Under the pieces are notes generated by a model. The model was not told the origin of the DNA. It did not search any database and worked only from the letters and a program-made list of their open reading frames with translations. 64,000 nt of DNA from Metopolophium dirhodum (taxonomy: Eukaryota; Arthropoda; Insecta; Hemiptera; Aphididae): the NCBI RefSeq assembly GCF_019925205.1, contig NW_026869896.1:2046001-2110000 (forward strand), in the 5' to 3' direction. How positions within the stretch are numbered: the first letter of the stretch is position 1; every line of letters begins with the position of its first letter. A program made the translations under genes and the position numbers. Shown piece after piece: positions 1 to 12,009 of this stretch.

Positions 1-214
1 CACGATTCGTACGATTTACCAATTAAACGATATTTCGTCGCAGTGTAGATAAAGTTTAAGTGTTATAGATTTGAACAACATTTACAATTCAATTCGTAGG
101 TAGGTAGGTTAGGGCTTTGGACAAATAACACCTAGGGACGACGTATCGAATGCGTGTCGGACGGTTAATAATAATTATAAATAAAATATAATAAACGTTA
201 CACGCAATGCTACA
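1..214. other. Left flank of unit A
   Basis: AT-rich DNA with a short GTAGG-type run near 100. I see no gene. Similarity to the starts of units B and C becomes visible only at about 215, so the left edge of the first unit is placed there; it could lie further left. Confidence 0.4.
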
Positions 215-460
215 GTATGGCCATTATTAATTGATACGGGTTTGTCGGTGGAGTGGTGGCGTGCGGGGGACAACTTTAGCGACGCGCAACGCGCCCGTGT
301 TATCTAACGTCATCTTGTGACGAACGCCCATGCAACACACAACCCAAGCGCACAGAAAAACATATTTTTTTTTTATAATATAATATTATAATATTAGGCT
401 TTTAGCTTTCTTAGCTTTCATTAGCGTATTGTGTTCTGCGTTGGGCGCTTTTCAAAACCG
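215..460 (+). promoter_or_regulatory. Promoter and 5' UTR exon of unit A
   Basis: The three units share a GC-rich stretch here with GGGGACAACTTTAGCGACGC-like sequence and a later TGGGCGCTTTTC motif. It ends at a splice donor (GTGAGT at 461) that fits a non-coding first exon; an acceptor precedes the THAP start codon (exon from 1082). Conservation in all three units, while the DNA around it has drifted, suggests promoter function. The transcription start cannot be fixed. Confidence 0.5.
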
Positions 461-1093
461 GTGAGTACAATTTTGAAATACATAATAATAATAATTAATA
501 GTAGAACGTTTGTATAGCCCGCGTACCTACCTACTGGTTTATTCATGACATTGTACGTACGCGAGGTGGATTCATCTTCTTTCATTCGTGTACGATGCGT
601 TTCCGTATTCACGATATTGTGTATTACTATATACACGCTATTTCCACCTTTTCGTGTTTCGTATTTAATGTTAATACGACATTTGTACTTCCGTGTTCAT
701 ATCCGGACATAGACTTAAACGCCTACGTGCACAAAAATCTTTAAACGACGCTTTTTGCAGTTACGATTTCCAAGACCATATTGTGTGTGCGGACGTCACC
801 CTACAATAGTATGTCACTTTTGTTTAGTTCATACTCAATACTCTATGTACACTTAATAATATTTTATACCTACCGTGAACAAATAATATTTACTGCATTT
901 CTAAAAATAAACACAACACCGGATTATTAACTGATAACATAGGTACTGATAAGATAATTCCATTATACGAACACGGAGTTTTGCTTATATTATATTATAT
1001 ATTATATAATATAATAATAATAATAAATATACTAAATGTTTGGCCATTACCTTTTAAAAATGTTATTATATATCTTTTCAGACAAATATAACA

Positions 1094-1420
1094 ATGGTCA
1101 AACATTGTATGATTTGTGGCAACGTCGAAGGCGTGGATGGCGTTTCAGTGCATGGGTATTTATATAATGTATACGTACTTATTACGATTACTTTTGACAT
1201 ATTATAACACAACTATTCATGATACGATGATTGTATTAGTTTTCCAGCAAATGTCGATCGGAAGCGTCAATGGGTGATGTTCACCGAGGACAATGGTGTC
1301 AATGCTCGACGAATATTGGCTCACTCCAAGCTCTGTTCAAGGCATTTTGTTGCCGGTCATGATTACTACGGAGGAGCCGTACATCGCCGTCGACTAACTG
1401 TTGGAGCAGTGCCGTCAGTA
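1094..1420 (+). CDS. THAP zinc-finger exons, copy A
   Basis: Two exons, 1094-1155 and 1240-1420 (81 codons, ending in phase 0 at a GTGAGT donor). The peptide begins MVKHCMICG and continues with a Trp at residue 32, then LCSRHF and AVPSV. The C-x2-C, 44 residues, C-x2-H spacing plus the LCSRHF and AVPS signatures define a C2CH THAP DNA-binding domain, the kind that opens P-element transposase and many domesticated transposases. Exon 2 starts after the AG at 1238-1239, which restores the FP dipeptide seen in copies B and C. The DNA target is unknown; binding of the element's own repeats is a reasonable guess. Confidence 0.8.
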
Positions 1421-3177
1421 GTGAGTGACAACCAACATACAACCTTTGATCACTTTATTAAACAAATAGTGTCGGGCTGCACCTACCGTATAAGATTCAC
1501 TCGCTTGATCATTACATTACTATACTCACTAATACAGTGTGCATTAAAATATCACATATGGGTTTATTATTTCAATATACCCATTTTGATACTATTCTAT
1601 AGGTACTTGCATTAAGTTATTGTTGTTGGTTAACATTCTGTATTAAATTATACTCTTTTTTATTGTTTTTATTCTTTAAAAAATTACAAACAACATTGCT
1701 GTCTTATGGGCATAGCTTATTGTGACATTTATTATGGGTATTTACAACCAATAAACAAAATACTCAAACGTTTTCTTACAGTTCTTAATATTACTACTAC
1801 TACTTACTACAGACCTAGGTCTACTCTTCTTTATTTGTAAGTTGTGTACTAGATAAGTATTTTATCATTTCACATGTGGTACTCTTAGAAATGTTTATAC
1901 TATTTCAATACTTAATACAAACAATAGATTGTTAGATAGAGCTTACTTACACATTCAATTAAACATTATTTTGTACAGCTCTGAAAAATTAACTATAACA
2001 TGTATACTTTTATTGGTATATCATAAATCTTAAATTATTATCATATGATTTCACTATAACACTTACTGTTATACAGTGCAATACAGTTTTACAATGCTTC
2101 AAAGTTATTAATATGTGGATTTCTTTGTACTATGATTGGTACTTGTTAATTTTTAATACAACATTTATCTTAACCAATAGCATTGTACAATGTTATTTAG
2201 GTAGACTTTTTTCAGTGCTCACACAACTTCAATGGCAGTATTATACATGTTCTACGGTTACAGTTAGTTATTATATTATTATAGGCATTTGGAATGTTTT
2301 CTTACACAGTTCAAAAAATTCTCACTGTATTTTCACTTTTATTATGGGTGTTTACAACCAATAAACAAAATACTTAAACGTTTCCTCACACTGTTCTTAA
2401 TATTACTACCACTACTACTACTCACTACTTACTACTGACCTAGGTTTAAGTTACAATTATCTCACTTTATTTTAAATGTTACCTACTATATCAACTTTTG
2501 TGCATTAATATGTGTTTATTATTTCAATTTACCCATGTGGGCGGTATTTCACAGTGGCTACAGTTTGATACTTTACTAGACTGCAAACCAAATCCAATAG
2601 CCTACTTGCTGTGCTGATGGTTTATAATTCTCACATGATTTTATAACTAATTTTATTTCAAATAAAGTGTGTAGGTACACTGTACTCCCAGTACAAAATG
2701 ACAACAGCAAAAACATTCTACAAACCTTATTGCCAATATTTGATATAGTTATGGCGTTCAATATACAGCTCACTTTTTAAACTTCATTCAACCAAAGTTT
2801 TAATTTAAAGTTAAAATTTATTTATTTCACTGTAACAAAATTCAGTGCATCTTTTATTATCTCAATATACCTACTGCAATGTTATCATAAAAGATTGCAT
2901 TAAGGTTAGGCAGGGCTTGTATATATGTGTGACTTGATCACATTGAACACACATTCAGCTAAACATTATTTTGTAACTATTTAAAAAAAAATTTGAACCA
3001 CAACATGTATGCTTTTATTTGTGTGACATAAACCTTATTTCATATAAATTCACTTATTGCATATTATAGGTACCTACGCTTACTGTCATAGATAGCAATA
3101 ATTATTGTTGTTATTATTATAATTATATAGAATTATCAATACAATTGTACCTACTCTAAACTCAACCTAACTTTTAG

Positions 3178-3597
3178 GTGCTTGGGGACGTCGAGATGGA
3201 AGAAAGAGAGCACGTGGAGGTCGTCGGCGTCCCAGTGGAGGGTGTGGAGTACGTGGAAGTCGTTGGCGTCCCAGTGGATGTAGGGGATGATGTGGAAGGA
3301 GTAGAGGTGGTGGAGGACATTGAATTTGTCGAGGTCCTGATGGAAGGTGTGGAGGAAGTGGAGGACGAGGTAGTCCAGATGGAAGTGGTAGAGGACGAGG
3401 TGGTCCAGATGGAAGTGGTGGAGGACATGGAATTTGTTGAGGTCCAGATGGACGGAGGGGATGACGTGGAAGTGGTAGAAGTCCAGATGGACGGATGGGA
3501 GGACGTGGAAGTGGTAGAAGTGCAGATGGACGAAGTGCAAGCGGAACTGGAGTTTGAGGACATGCTCGACGAGTTGCAGCCAGACGTCGACGAAGAG
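3178..3597 (+). CDS. Acidic minisatellite exon, copy A
   Basis: An exon of 140 codons after TTTTAG, ending before GTCAGT, phase 0 on both sides. It joins THAP in frame upstream and FRPLAV downstream. It is rich in Glu, Asp and Val, and is largely made of 39-bp (13-residue) repeats of the type EVVEVQMDGGDDV, with variant blocks EVVEDEVVQM in this copy. The corresponding exons in B and C have 104 and 117 codons, so repeat number changes in whole codons. Likely a flexible acidic linker or protein-contact segment; no catalytic motif is seen. The antisense open frames are shadows of the repeat. Confidence 0.65.
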
Positions 3598-3658
3598 GTC
3601 AGTAAATATGTCTTACTTATAAAAAAACCATAAATAAAACTTATCATTTAAATTGCAG

Positions 3659-4137
3659 TTCCGACCACTTGCCGTGGGTGAACAACCCCGAGGGCGTGCG
3701 CCAATAATTGACAGGCCGGCAGGCGTGACACACCCGCTTGCAGGACAACACGCGTTGTTGCCCGCCCCTTTTTTACTAATGAGTTTGTTGATTGGAGATT
3801 CACAGGATAGTCGTAGATTCCGAGACGACATTCGCCGGTACAACAACGCCCTGGCATTCGCTGCGTTTAGCTGTGGCACAAACGACAGGCGTTTGCGAGG
3901 GCGTGGACCGCGAACGATGTGTATCCAAGGCCAAACTTATCAGAGGATAAATAATGACGTGGCCGTTGACCGAGTAGATGCCAACTACTGTCAGTTGTAT
4001 TTCCTCGAGTCCGCAGAGGCCAACACCCGCCGCGTTGGGATGGCTCTGCAGAGAAATCAGCGTGAACTGTCCGTAGTTGTGATGGGACTATTGGACGGTT
4101 TTCTGCGGGACGTAAATCCGTACGCAATGGCTTTTAA
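3659..4137 (+). CDS. Helitron N-terminal exon 3, copy A, lacking the Cys cluster
   Basis: Starts FRPLAVGEQPRGRAPIID and ends at a GTAAGA donor in phase 2. It carries the Helitron-like N-terminal domain (GQTYQRINNDVAVD, NYCQLYFLESAEAN). Relative to copies B and C it lacks 135 bp (45 codons, in frame), removing the segment with CTQCNARHFEGEVV and STCCNNGQV, a C-x2-C...CC cluster usual near the N-terminus of Helitron proteins. The breakpoints lie at short CAG matches. The zinc-binding part is therefore lost without shifting the frame. Confidence 0.75.
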
Positions 4138-4722
4138 GTAAGATATAAATTTATTGTATTTATTAACATTAGGAATAGGAATTGCCCCTTAGAGTACATT
4201 TCTTTTACAGATACCTTTCTCAAAGTAGACAGAAAAACAAAAAAACTGTAACCAATAAACTAACTATGTCAACTGTCAAACTAGATACTACGTTGATATT
4301 AGACACTCGCAGCTACCAATATACTGCAGTTATTACTTAATGTAATATTACAACCATATTCATTATAAATTATGTTCATCTTGTAGTGATAGTATGACAA
4401 TAAGTCGTGTTATGATTTGTATGTAGTGTACTATATAATTTATCAATAATCAAACATAATATAGTCACATTACTTCGGTGCTTAATTCCATGATTTGTTT
4501 GGACTTCATAACAGACATCACTTACAAATATACACTATAAATCCTTGGAATACAAAGAGATCAGAGTTAATATTTTTTTTACACATTGCCTTTCTTTTGC
4601 GGTTATGTACTTGCTATACTCACAACACAATCACAACTCCATCCTCTAACCCCCAGCTACTACAAATCGTTGATTTAGCAATTCACTTTAAATAATATAT
4701 ACCATTCGTTACATTTCACAAG
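4138..4722 (+). other. Shortened intron with exon 4 deleted, copy A
   Basis: This stretch is 585 bp; copies B and C have about 1.73 kb including a 254-bp coding exon. Sequence matches B up to about 4340 and again from about 4350, where B has the extra ~1.15 kb. No coding sequence remains here. Confidence 0.75.
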
Positions 4723-5887
4723 GGTCGTGTCACTCGGATCCGATGTTGTATCCGCTGTTTTTCCCGTACGGCGAGGCCGGTTGGCATAACGGGATGTTGC
4801 AAGCGGGCAACCGACGAAACAATGTCCGCAATCGCAACAGTATCAGAGAGTTTGCGTGCTACCGTTTGGCTGTTAGATATCAGGGAAATAACGACCAAAG
4901 GCATGAACTGTTTAGTTTATTACATCAAGGTCGGTTCTTGTTGCAGATGTATGTGTGCGACCAGTATGTTCGAATGGAGTCGAACAATCTGAACTACATA
5001 CGTTTGCACCAGAGGGATCTCCTCGCCGAAGCGTATCAAGGGCTCATGGACCATGTGAACCAACAGCTCCACGTCGATCCCATGGCGGTCGGGCGTAGGG
5101 TCATATTGCCGTCGACGTTCACGGGTAGCGACCGATTCAACAAGATGAATTATCAAGACGCCATCACCATAGTGCGTACCAAAGGGAAACCCGACCTGTT
5201 CATAACGTTTACGTGCAATCCCAGGTGGCCAGAGATCACTGAAAACCTGGCTGCCCACAGCACGGCAAGCGACAGGCCGGACCTGGTGGCCAGAGTGTTC
5301 AACAGGAAGCTACAGGAGCTAATAGGTGACATAACTGTGAATCGTGTGTTTGGTAATGTCGGCGCTTACGTGTACACTATCGAGTTTCAGAAACGTGGTC
5401 TGCCCCATGCGCATATACTGATAATCCTGGCAGAGGACTGTAAGTTCCGCACGGCCGAGGACGTGGACGACGTGGTTTGCGCCTTCTTGCCGGACCCCGC
5501 AATCGACAGGCGCTTACACGACTGCGTCAAGTCTCACATGATCCACGGGCCGTGTGGAACAGTCAATCCACAGTGTCCGTGCATGGTGGACAACAAATGC
5601 TCCAAAGATTTCCCGAAAGCGTACGCAGAGGAGACTGTGTACGTTGCGGACGGCGGATATCCAAAGTACCGCCGACCAGATGACGGCCGGGTGGTACTTG
5701 TGAGAGGTCGTGAGGTTGGTAACGAGTGTGTAGTGCCATACAACCCTTACCTTCTGGCCAAGTATGACGCGCACATCAACGTCGAGATATGCACGTCCAT
5801 AAAGAGTGTCATGTATATCTACAAGTATATATACAAGGGACACGACCGTGTGACGTTGGAAGTTCAGGACCAGGATGAGATTGCCAA
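4723..5887 (+). CDS. Helitron Rep (HUH) exon 5, copy A, open
   Basis: Opens after ACAAG with GSCHSDPMLYPLFFPYGE, the usual Helitron DP..YPL.FPYG block. Rep motifs follow in order: FITFTCNPRWPEI (motif 1), QKRGLPHAHILIIL (the HUH metal-binding HAH), and NVEICTSIKSVMYIYKYIYKG (lysine/tyrosine motif 3 with two Tyr separated by three residues). These nick DNA and join covalently to it in rolling-circle transposition. Ends at GTGAGT, phase 2. This is the only copy whose Rep exon is open throughout; B and C share a 4-nt deletion after SIREF and C has a larger deletion. Confidence 0.9.
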
Positions 5888-7827
5888 GTGAGTCTTAACT
5901 TAATTTTATAATAATTTACATATTTCTAAATTTAGGTATAATGATTATAATAGTATATTGTATATGTTTAATTAGTGTGTTTACTACTTTTTATGTTCAG
6001 GAATTTTAAATATTAAATTGGACAATTTTTAAAATTCACATAAAAATCTTAAATTTAAAAATTCTGTTACTTAATTACATTTGTTTTTATTCCATTGTAT
6101 TACTCTTGTTTTGTTTTTAATTTTAAATATGTACACGTTTTAGTTTGAAATAATAAAATTACTTTGGTTTGACATTGGCTAAAAACTAAAATTTTAATGA
6201 TTAAAGAACTTTACTTTTTTATGAAAAAATTTCTAAATTTTAATAAGAATATTCAGTTGAGCAAAACTTTAGGAACTTCTACATTTATTAACTATTATTA
6301 TTATACAGTAATAAACATCAATTGAATAAATAGTTAACTAATAAATCATTTATTAATTTTTAATAATTCCCATCAATAGTGTCTAAGATTTTTATAATTT
6401 TATATTACATTTAATCCTTTTTTTCATGTGTCTTCATTCAAGCTGTGTATAATAAACATTCTATTGCATACAGTATTAAACATAAATTAAATAAATAGTT
6501 AATTAATAAATGATTTAATAGTGTCTTAAGATTTTTATAATATTATATATTAATTTTATAATTTTATATTACATTTAATCCTTTTTTTCATGTATCTTCA
6601 TTCAAGCTGTGTATAATAAACATTCTATTGCATACAGTATTAAACATAAATTAAATAAATAGTTAATTAATAAATGATTTAATAGTGTCTTAAGATTTTT
6701 ATAATATTATATATTAATTAATATGTAGGTTGTACCTTATATTATGTACTTCTACAGAGAGTTCTATAGGTGGTCTACATTATTATTGATAGATTTTTAT
6801 TATAGGTATTACATTGAAAATTATTACCATTCCATCATTATTAGCATATAACAATATTTTATGCATGTGTCATTTTTAGCAGTGTGTCCAGTGTGTATGA
6901 ATTATTTTACTCACTATTTTTTAGGTTTTTAGGGTAGTTGTAATCGTTTACCGATAACTTTTAGTTTTTTTACTATTGTATACTAGCTATATTATATACT
7001 TAACATTTAATGTGTGTTTTTTAGGTATTATTATTATTACATTAAATTTGTTATTTTATGCTTTTTCATTCAAGTTGTTTATACACATTACATTGCATAC
7101 AGAACTGAACATCAATGACATTAAGTACACCAATTAACTAACATACCTAATAGATATAAATTTTGGTTTATAACCTGATCTAAGTTTAACCGTGATCACA
7201 TAATATACTGTCTCAAATTGTAAACTTCAACACCTCGGCAATGTGAAACACGCTTTTATGGATTGTTATTTTCGTTGGCATAAATTAACATTCCTACAGC
7301 TTTGCCATTCTTAAATAATATTATACAGTTATAATGTATTCCACCTGATACAAATTTTAAAATATAATATAATATAATAATAATAATAATAATAATAATT
7401 TAAATTTTGAATATTTTATGTGTACACTGTTATCACCTTGATCACCTAATATACTACTAATATACTAATACCAACTCTGTACATTATAGATTAAATTGTA
7501 TACTTATATAACTATAACTTTTATGTCACTAGACTAGACGTCCACTATGATTATATTTAGCTACTCGAGTTGACATTTCACGACATTTATTTATCAAAAC
7601 ATCATAATATATCAGTCACATTTATTGTATGGCAAACGTTTAAACACCGTTCAACGGTTGTAGGGATTCTTCGTCATATGCACATTGTAATGCAATGCTA
7701 TGTGTCTACAGAACAAAAAATTAATTACATTTACTTGAATTATATAATAATAATAATACCAATCACAACACCAGACGGTATCATCTATAGAGCCATTGTT
7801 AGTTATCTTTTCAATATTAATTTTCAG
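5888..7827 (+). other. Long AT-rich intron, copy A
   Basis: No gene. Contains a local tandem duplication of ~164 bp (starting near 6407 and 6571) and short TAA/ATA runs near 7370-7400. Nearly identical sequence fills the corresponding intron in B (outside the Sailor insertion) and C, which is unusual for non-coding DNA of units whose outer parts have diverged. Confidence 0.7.
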
Positions 7828-10081
7828 TTACGTAAACTCAAGATATGTCAGCCCACCAGAAGGCATCTGGCGGTTGTTTTCGTACAAATTGCACGGCAAA
7901 AGTCACACGGTCGTCAGACTTCCTGTCCACCTGGAGGGTCGTCAGAACGTGTACTTTGCGCCGGGCCAAGCAGAAGAACGGCTACAGAACCAAGCTGTGC
8001 GTAGTACGAAACTCACGCAGTTCTTCGCGCTCAACACAACAGACGTGAATGCTCGACAATACTTGTACCAAGAAATACCGACGCATTACACCTGGCAGAT
8101 GCCACGTAATCAAGAAAACGTACTCGTAAGAAATGTCACCCAATGGTTGCCGCGGCGGATTCGGATGGCAAACGTTACGTTGGCTCGGATGTACATAGTA
8201 AACCCACTGGACCGGGACCGTTTCCACCTGAGATTGCTACTTCTGAACCGAAGAGGCCCGAAGTCCTTTCAAGACATAAGGACGGTGGACGGGGTCGTTC
8301 ACGAAACATTCACGGCGGCTGCCGTTGCACTCGGATTATTGGAAGACGACCGAGCGTGGCGGGATTGCTTGACGGAATCGGCGACGTTGGACACACCGCG
8401 GCAGCTGCGGTATCTGTTCGTCACTATACTGGTGTTCTGCGAGCCCTCAAACCCGCTGGCGTTGTACGAGGCGAACGATGCAAACATGATGGAGGACTTC
8501 AACCGCCGTCTCCAAGACGTCGACCGCGCGAGGGCCGCGTGTCTGGCGGCCATCGAGGATCTACTTCGTGTACACCGGAAATCGCCGGGCGACTACGGTC
8601 TGCCCCTCGCCGACCCCCGTCTACTGGAACCGCTGCAGGACGACGCGCTGTTACGGGCAATAGACGCGGCGGCACGGTGGGCCCCACAAGTAGACGCCTT
8701 GAACGCCGAACAGCGAACGGTGTACGACCGCGTGATGGCGGCCGTCGACGACCAACGCGAGGTGGCGAAAACTTTCTTCGTCGACGGACCCGGGGGTACC
8801 GGAAAAACGACGCTGTACGGATGCCTGATATGGGCGCTTCGGCACCGACCTCCGCAGCGGGAGGTGTTGTGCGTGGCGTTCACCGGTATCGCCGCGTCGC
8901 TCATGGACGGCGGCATGACCGTACACTCGACGTTCGGACTGCCTTTCGGCACGCTGACCGAAGACTCGACGTCCAGCGTCACCATGCAGTCCGAGCGAGC
9001 GCAGAAGATACGCAACGCGGCGCTCATCGTCTGGGACGAAGCCCCAATGTCGCCGGGACTGCAACTGACGGTGGTGGACCGCCTGCTCAGGGACGTCATG
9101 GCATCGGAATTACCGTTCGGCGGTAAAACCATGCTGTTCGCCGGCGACTTCAGGCAGATATTGCCCGTGGTCCGGAGAGGGACGAGAGCCGAGATCGTCA
9201 TGTCGTCGATCAAGGAAAACGGTCTTTGGCGCGTCATGGAGCGCTTCAATCTGGTCCAGAACATGCGCGCGGACCACGACGCGGACTTTGCGACTTGGTT
9301 GCTTGAGCTCGGCAACGGCCGACTGCCCGCGGTTGACGGCGTTCCGAACACCGTGCAAATCCCGCGGCAAATGGTATGCGACGTTGATGATTTGATCGAT
9401 TTCGTGTACCCGCAGCAAATGTCGTTGGCCAACGTCGACGAATTCGCTCGGAGAATCGTTGTGTGTCTCACCAACGAAGACTGTAGAGGTGTCAACTAGG
9501 ACGTGCTGGAGCGCGTCGACGGTGCTCAGATGAGCTACACCGCCGTCGACACCATGATGGCGGACGATCCCGACGAAGTGGCCAATTTTCCCACGGGGTT
9601 CCTCAACAGCTTGGAACCGGACGGCCTGCCGCCGTACCGGCTGACGTTGAAGGTGGGGTGCATCGTGATGTTGCTCAGAAATCTCGATCCGAGGAGACGA
9701 CTGTGCAACGGTACGAGGTTGGTGGTCACCGAACTGCGGCGTCACAATTTCAAGGCTAGGATTTTGGGCGGTGAAGCACAGGACGACGACATCGTCGTGC
9801 CCAAGATACCGCTCACGTCCAGCGGTGAGGACGACCTGCCCATCTTACTGCGGCGCCTTCAATTCCCGGTGAGATTGTCGTTCGCCATGACCATCAACAA
9901 GTCGCAGGGTCAGACGTTCGACCGTGTAGGTTTGTTACTGACGTCGCCTGTGTTCACGCACGGGCAACTGTACGTAGCGTTTTCGAGGGTGAGAAACGCA
10001 CAGTCCGTGAGAGTCGGCATGTACGCCGATGACAGCGGCCGATTCGTCACCAAGAACATAGTGTACAGGGAAGTTCTGTAA
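7828..10081 (+). pseudogene. Helitron Pif1-type helicase exon 6, copy A, one stop
   Basis: Starts in phase after TTTTCAG with NYVNSRYVSPPEGIWRLF, the Helitron region linking Rep to the helicase. SF1/Pif1 motifs follow: GPGGTGKTT (Walker A), CVAFTGIAASLM (Ia), VWDEAPM (Walker B), FAGDFRQILPVV (III), FAMTINKSQGQTFD (V) and LYVAFSRVRN (VI). Ends TAA at 10079-10081. A TAG at 9497-9499 after CRGVN cuts off motifs V-VI; copy B has Arg there. Walker A is intact here, unlike in B. There is no OTU or apurinic-endonuclease domain, which argues against a typical Helentron. Confidence 0.9.
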
Positions 10082-10133
10082 TGCAACGAGTGGTGACAAT
10101 GGTAAGTATATTATAATTAGGTGACGCCTGCTG

Positions 10134-10450
10134 ATAGTCTAGGTGACTTTAAACCTAACACGTGTAACATATTTTTCAAACATAATACGTTACACCGCTG
10201 TTCTACGTGGTATGTGTTCTACATGCGCCCGATGGTCAAAGATGATGATGATAGTCTAGGTGACTTTAAACCTAACATGTGTGACATATTTTTCAAACAT
10301 AATACGTTACACCGCTGTTCTACGTGGTCTGTGTTCTACATGCGCCCGATGTTCAAAGATGATGATGATAGTCTAGGTGACTTTAAACCTAACATGTGTG
10401 ACATATTTTTCAAACATAATACGTTACACCGCTGTTCTACGTGGTCTGTG
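10134..10450 (+). repeat. 117-bp tandem repeat after the helicase, unit A
   Basis: Three copies (starts 10134, 10251, 10368; the last partial), each starting ATAGTCTAGGTGAC. Because 117 is divisible by 3 the repeat stays open for 126 codons, but no similar protein is encoded in unit B, so I do not call a gene. The short motif TCTAGGTGAC recurs in the different minisatellite of unit B. Confidence 0.8.
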
Positions 10451-10487
10451 TGGAGGTACTTCGTGGACCTTGCCTTCGGGCTTAACG

Positions 10488-10567
10488 GAGAGAAAGTTTG
10501 ACAACCTCCTCGTGGTTCTCTCTGGATGCGAATTCACTATAATGTGAATTCGTAACTAATGTCAAAC
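10488..10567 (+). terminator. Nested hairpin element 3' of the helicase, unit A
   Basis: Three pairings: GAGAGAA (10488-10494) with TTCTCTC (10516-10522); GTTTGAC (10496-10502) with GTCAAAC (10561-10567); and a perfect 9-bp stem CGAATTCAC/GTGAATTCG (10529-10537, 10544-10552) with a 6-nt loop. The same layout is at 32472-32547. Unit A/B similarity stops right after GTCAAAC. This fits a rolling-circle termination signal or transcript 3' structure; function is inferred. Confidence 0.55.
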
Positions 10568-12009
10568 AATGTATGTAATGTCTGTGTTATTTGTATTGTA
10601 CCACATCCTATTGAATAGTATGATATAGTACAGATAGTACAGACAATTTAATTTAAATGTTGTATTTTATTTCACACATTAAGATTCTAATGTACCTATA
10701 TTATATGATGTATAAATAACATTAATAAGTTAATTTCACTATGTTCCCAATATTTATTACACCATTTTATTGTTGTATTTCTTTCTTAAGTAGTATTAAT
10801 TTATATTGTATTAATGGTTCTCCTTTGTTTTTATGTAATCATATATATGCTATTGACATTAATCAGTCAATTTCACTGTACTCACAATATTTTTAATATT
10901 TTGTACACTGTATTTCGCTGAACTACTTGATTGATTTATATTGTATTAATGGTTGAGACATTACTTAATTGTATTAACGTATTGACATATTTTTATTAAT
11001 TGTTTTACTCATGATTGAGATTTCATTACTATTAGATTCTATATAATTAAATTTTATTACTATTTACTTACTATATATAAATGTAATTATTTCAATATTT
11101 ATATAATTGACATTGTATTAATTGTTTTGCTCAGTAAAAGAGTATTTGTTTTGTGTTAAACACCATTTGTTCAATAACAATTTTTTTAAAATACAGTAAA
11201 TTAATAAGCACAACAGTTTTGTCCTATTTGGTACATGAGTAGAACCTAACCTAACTAATATAACTAAAATAACAATTTAAAAAACCATTGATACTATACA
11301 CACAATTGGATATCTTAATAACAATATTTAGTTTATAATTTATTATATAAGATAATGTGTAATGCAACATTTTGTACACGCTACAACACTGCAAATTGCT
11401 GTTGATTATTTTTTACATAATTTGTTTTACATAATAAAACACCATTGATGATACTATTTTATTCACTAAAAACTTTAATATTATGTAGTGTGCTACTACA
11501 TACTAGGTCACCGTGAATTGATATAATTTATTTTGCCACTGGATCAATTGCTATGAAAAGTAACTCTCGGATGAGACGGAAACACATATTATATTATTTA
11601 CTTTTTTATTAGTTTTTATTAGTTTTATATTATTATTACACATGAAATTAAATTACTTTAACAATGGAAATATGTATACAATTTAGGTTGTATTTGTTTT
11701 ACTCATTGTAGTATATTGATTCTAAAATCTTTAATTTTGTTACATGCAAATCTTTAGACATCCCATGCAATACCTACCTAATGTCATTAACTTCACTGAC
11801 ATCCTGACAACCATTATAACTATTTATAACTCTTATTTGATCCACACACCACACATAATTTATTGTGTTGTAATAGTATGAACTATATTATGTTTTTGGT
11901 AACTAATAGAAATTTAAAAAAATCCTTCATACTGTACCCAAAGTACACACATAGTAATTTAAAAATATCCAGTAGGAGAGGAAAAGGAAAATAAAATATA
12001 ATTTTAAAT
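10568..12009. other. AT-rich intergenic DNA between convergent genes, unit A
   Basis: No gene and no recognisable repeat beyond simple AT-rich tracts. The equivalent stretch in unit B (32548-33869) is not alignable by eye. Confidence 0.6.

Larger units (their letters stand above)
1094..10081 (+). pseudogene. THAP-Helitron replicase/helicase gene, copy A (defective)
   Basis: Exons: 1094-1155, 1240-1420, 3178-3597, 3659-4137, 4723-5887 and 7828-10081. Phases fit between the first four exons (2/1, 0, 0) and between the last two (2/1). The join 4137-4723 does not fit, because an exon present in B (23398-23651) and C is missing; this stretch is 1,146 bp shorter than in B. A TAG at 9497-9499 interrupts the helicase. 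Introns 461-1081 and 1421-3177 are AT-rich with nothing recognised. The product would be a rolling-circle transposase with HUH endonuclease and SF1 helicase, acting on DNA in the nucleus. The THAP-to-Helitron join rests on phase and repeated order, not on a transcript. Confidence 0.75.

Noticed and set aside
3151..3647. Antisense open frames over the acidic exon (His/Leu/Phe-rich and Ser/Thr-rich), also at 21778-22082 and 45954-46297
   Set aside because: They are the complementary frames of the 39-bp minisatellite; the + strand frame alone has matching splice sites and phases with the THAP and Helitron exons.
4495..4695. 66-codon frame conserved in three copies (also 24296 and 48511)
   Set aside because: Lies in an intron just before the Rep exon; its conservation follows from the general near-identity of the core, introns included.
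7570..8004. 144-codon frame overlapping the start of the helicase exon (also 29601-30035)
   Set aside because: Runs through the intron and enters the exon in a frame without helicase motifs.
8143..9745. Long overlapping frames on both strands of the helicase exon
   Set aside because: Shadows caused by high GC; the frame with Pif1 motifs is unambiguous.
10121..10501. 126-codon repeat protein after the helicase
   Set aside because: Open only because the 117-bp repeat is a multiple of 3; no counterpart in unit B, where the array has another unit length.
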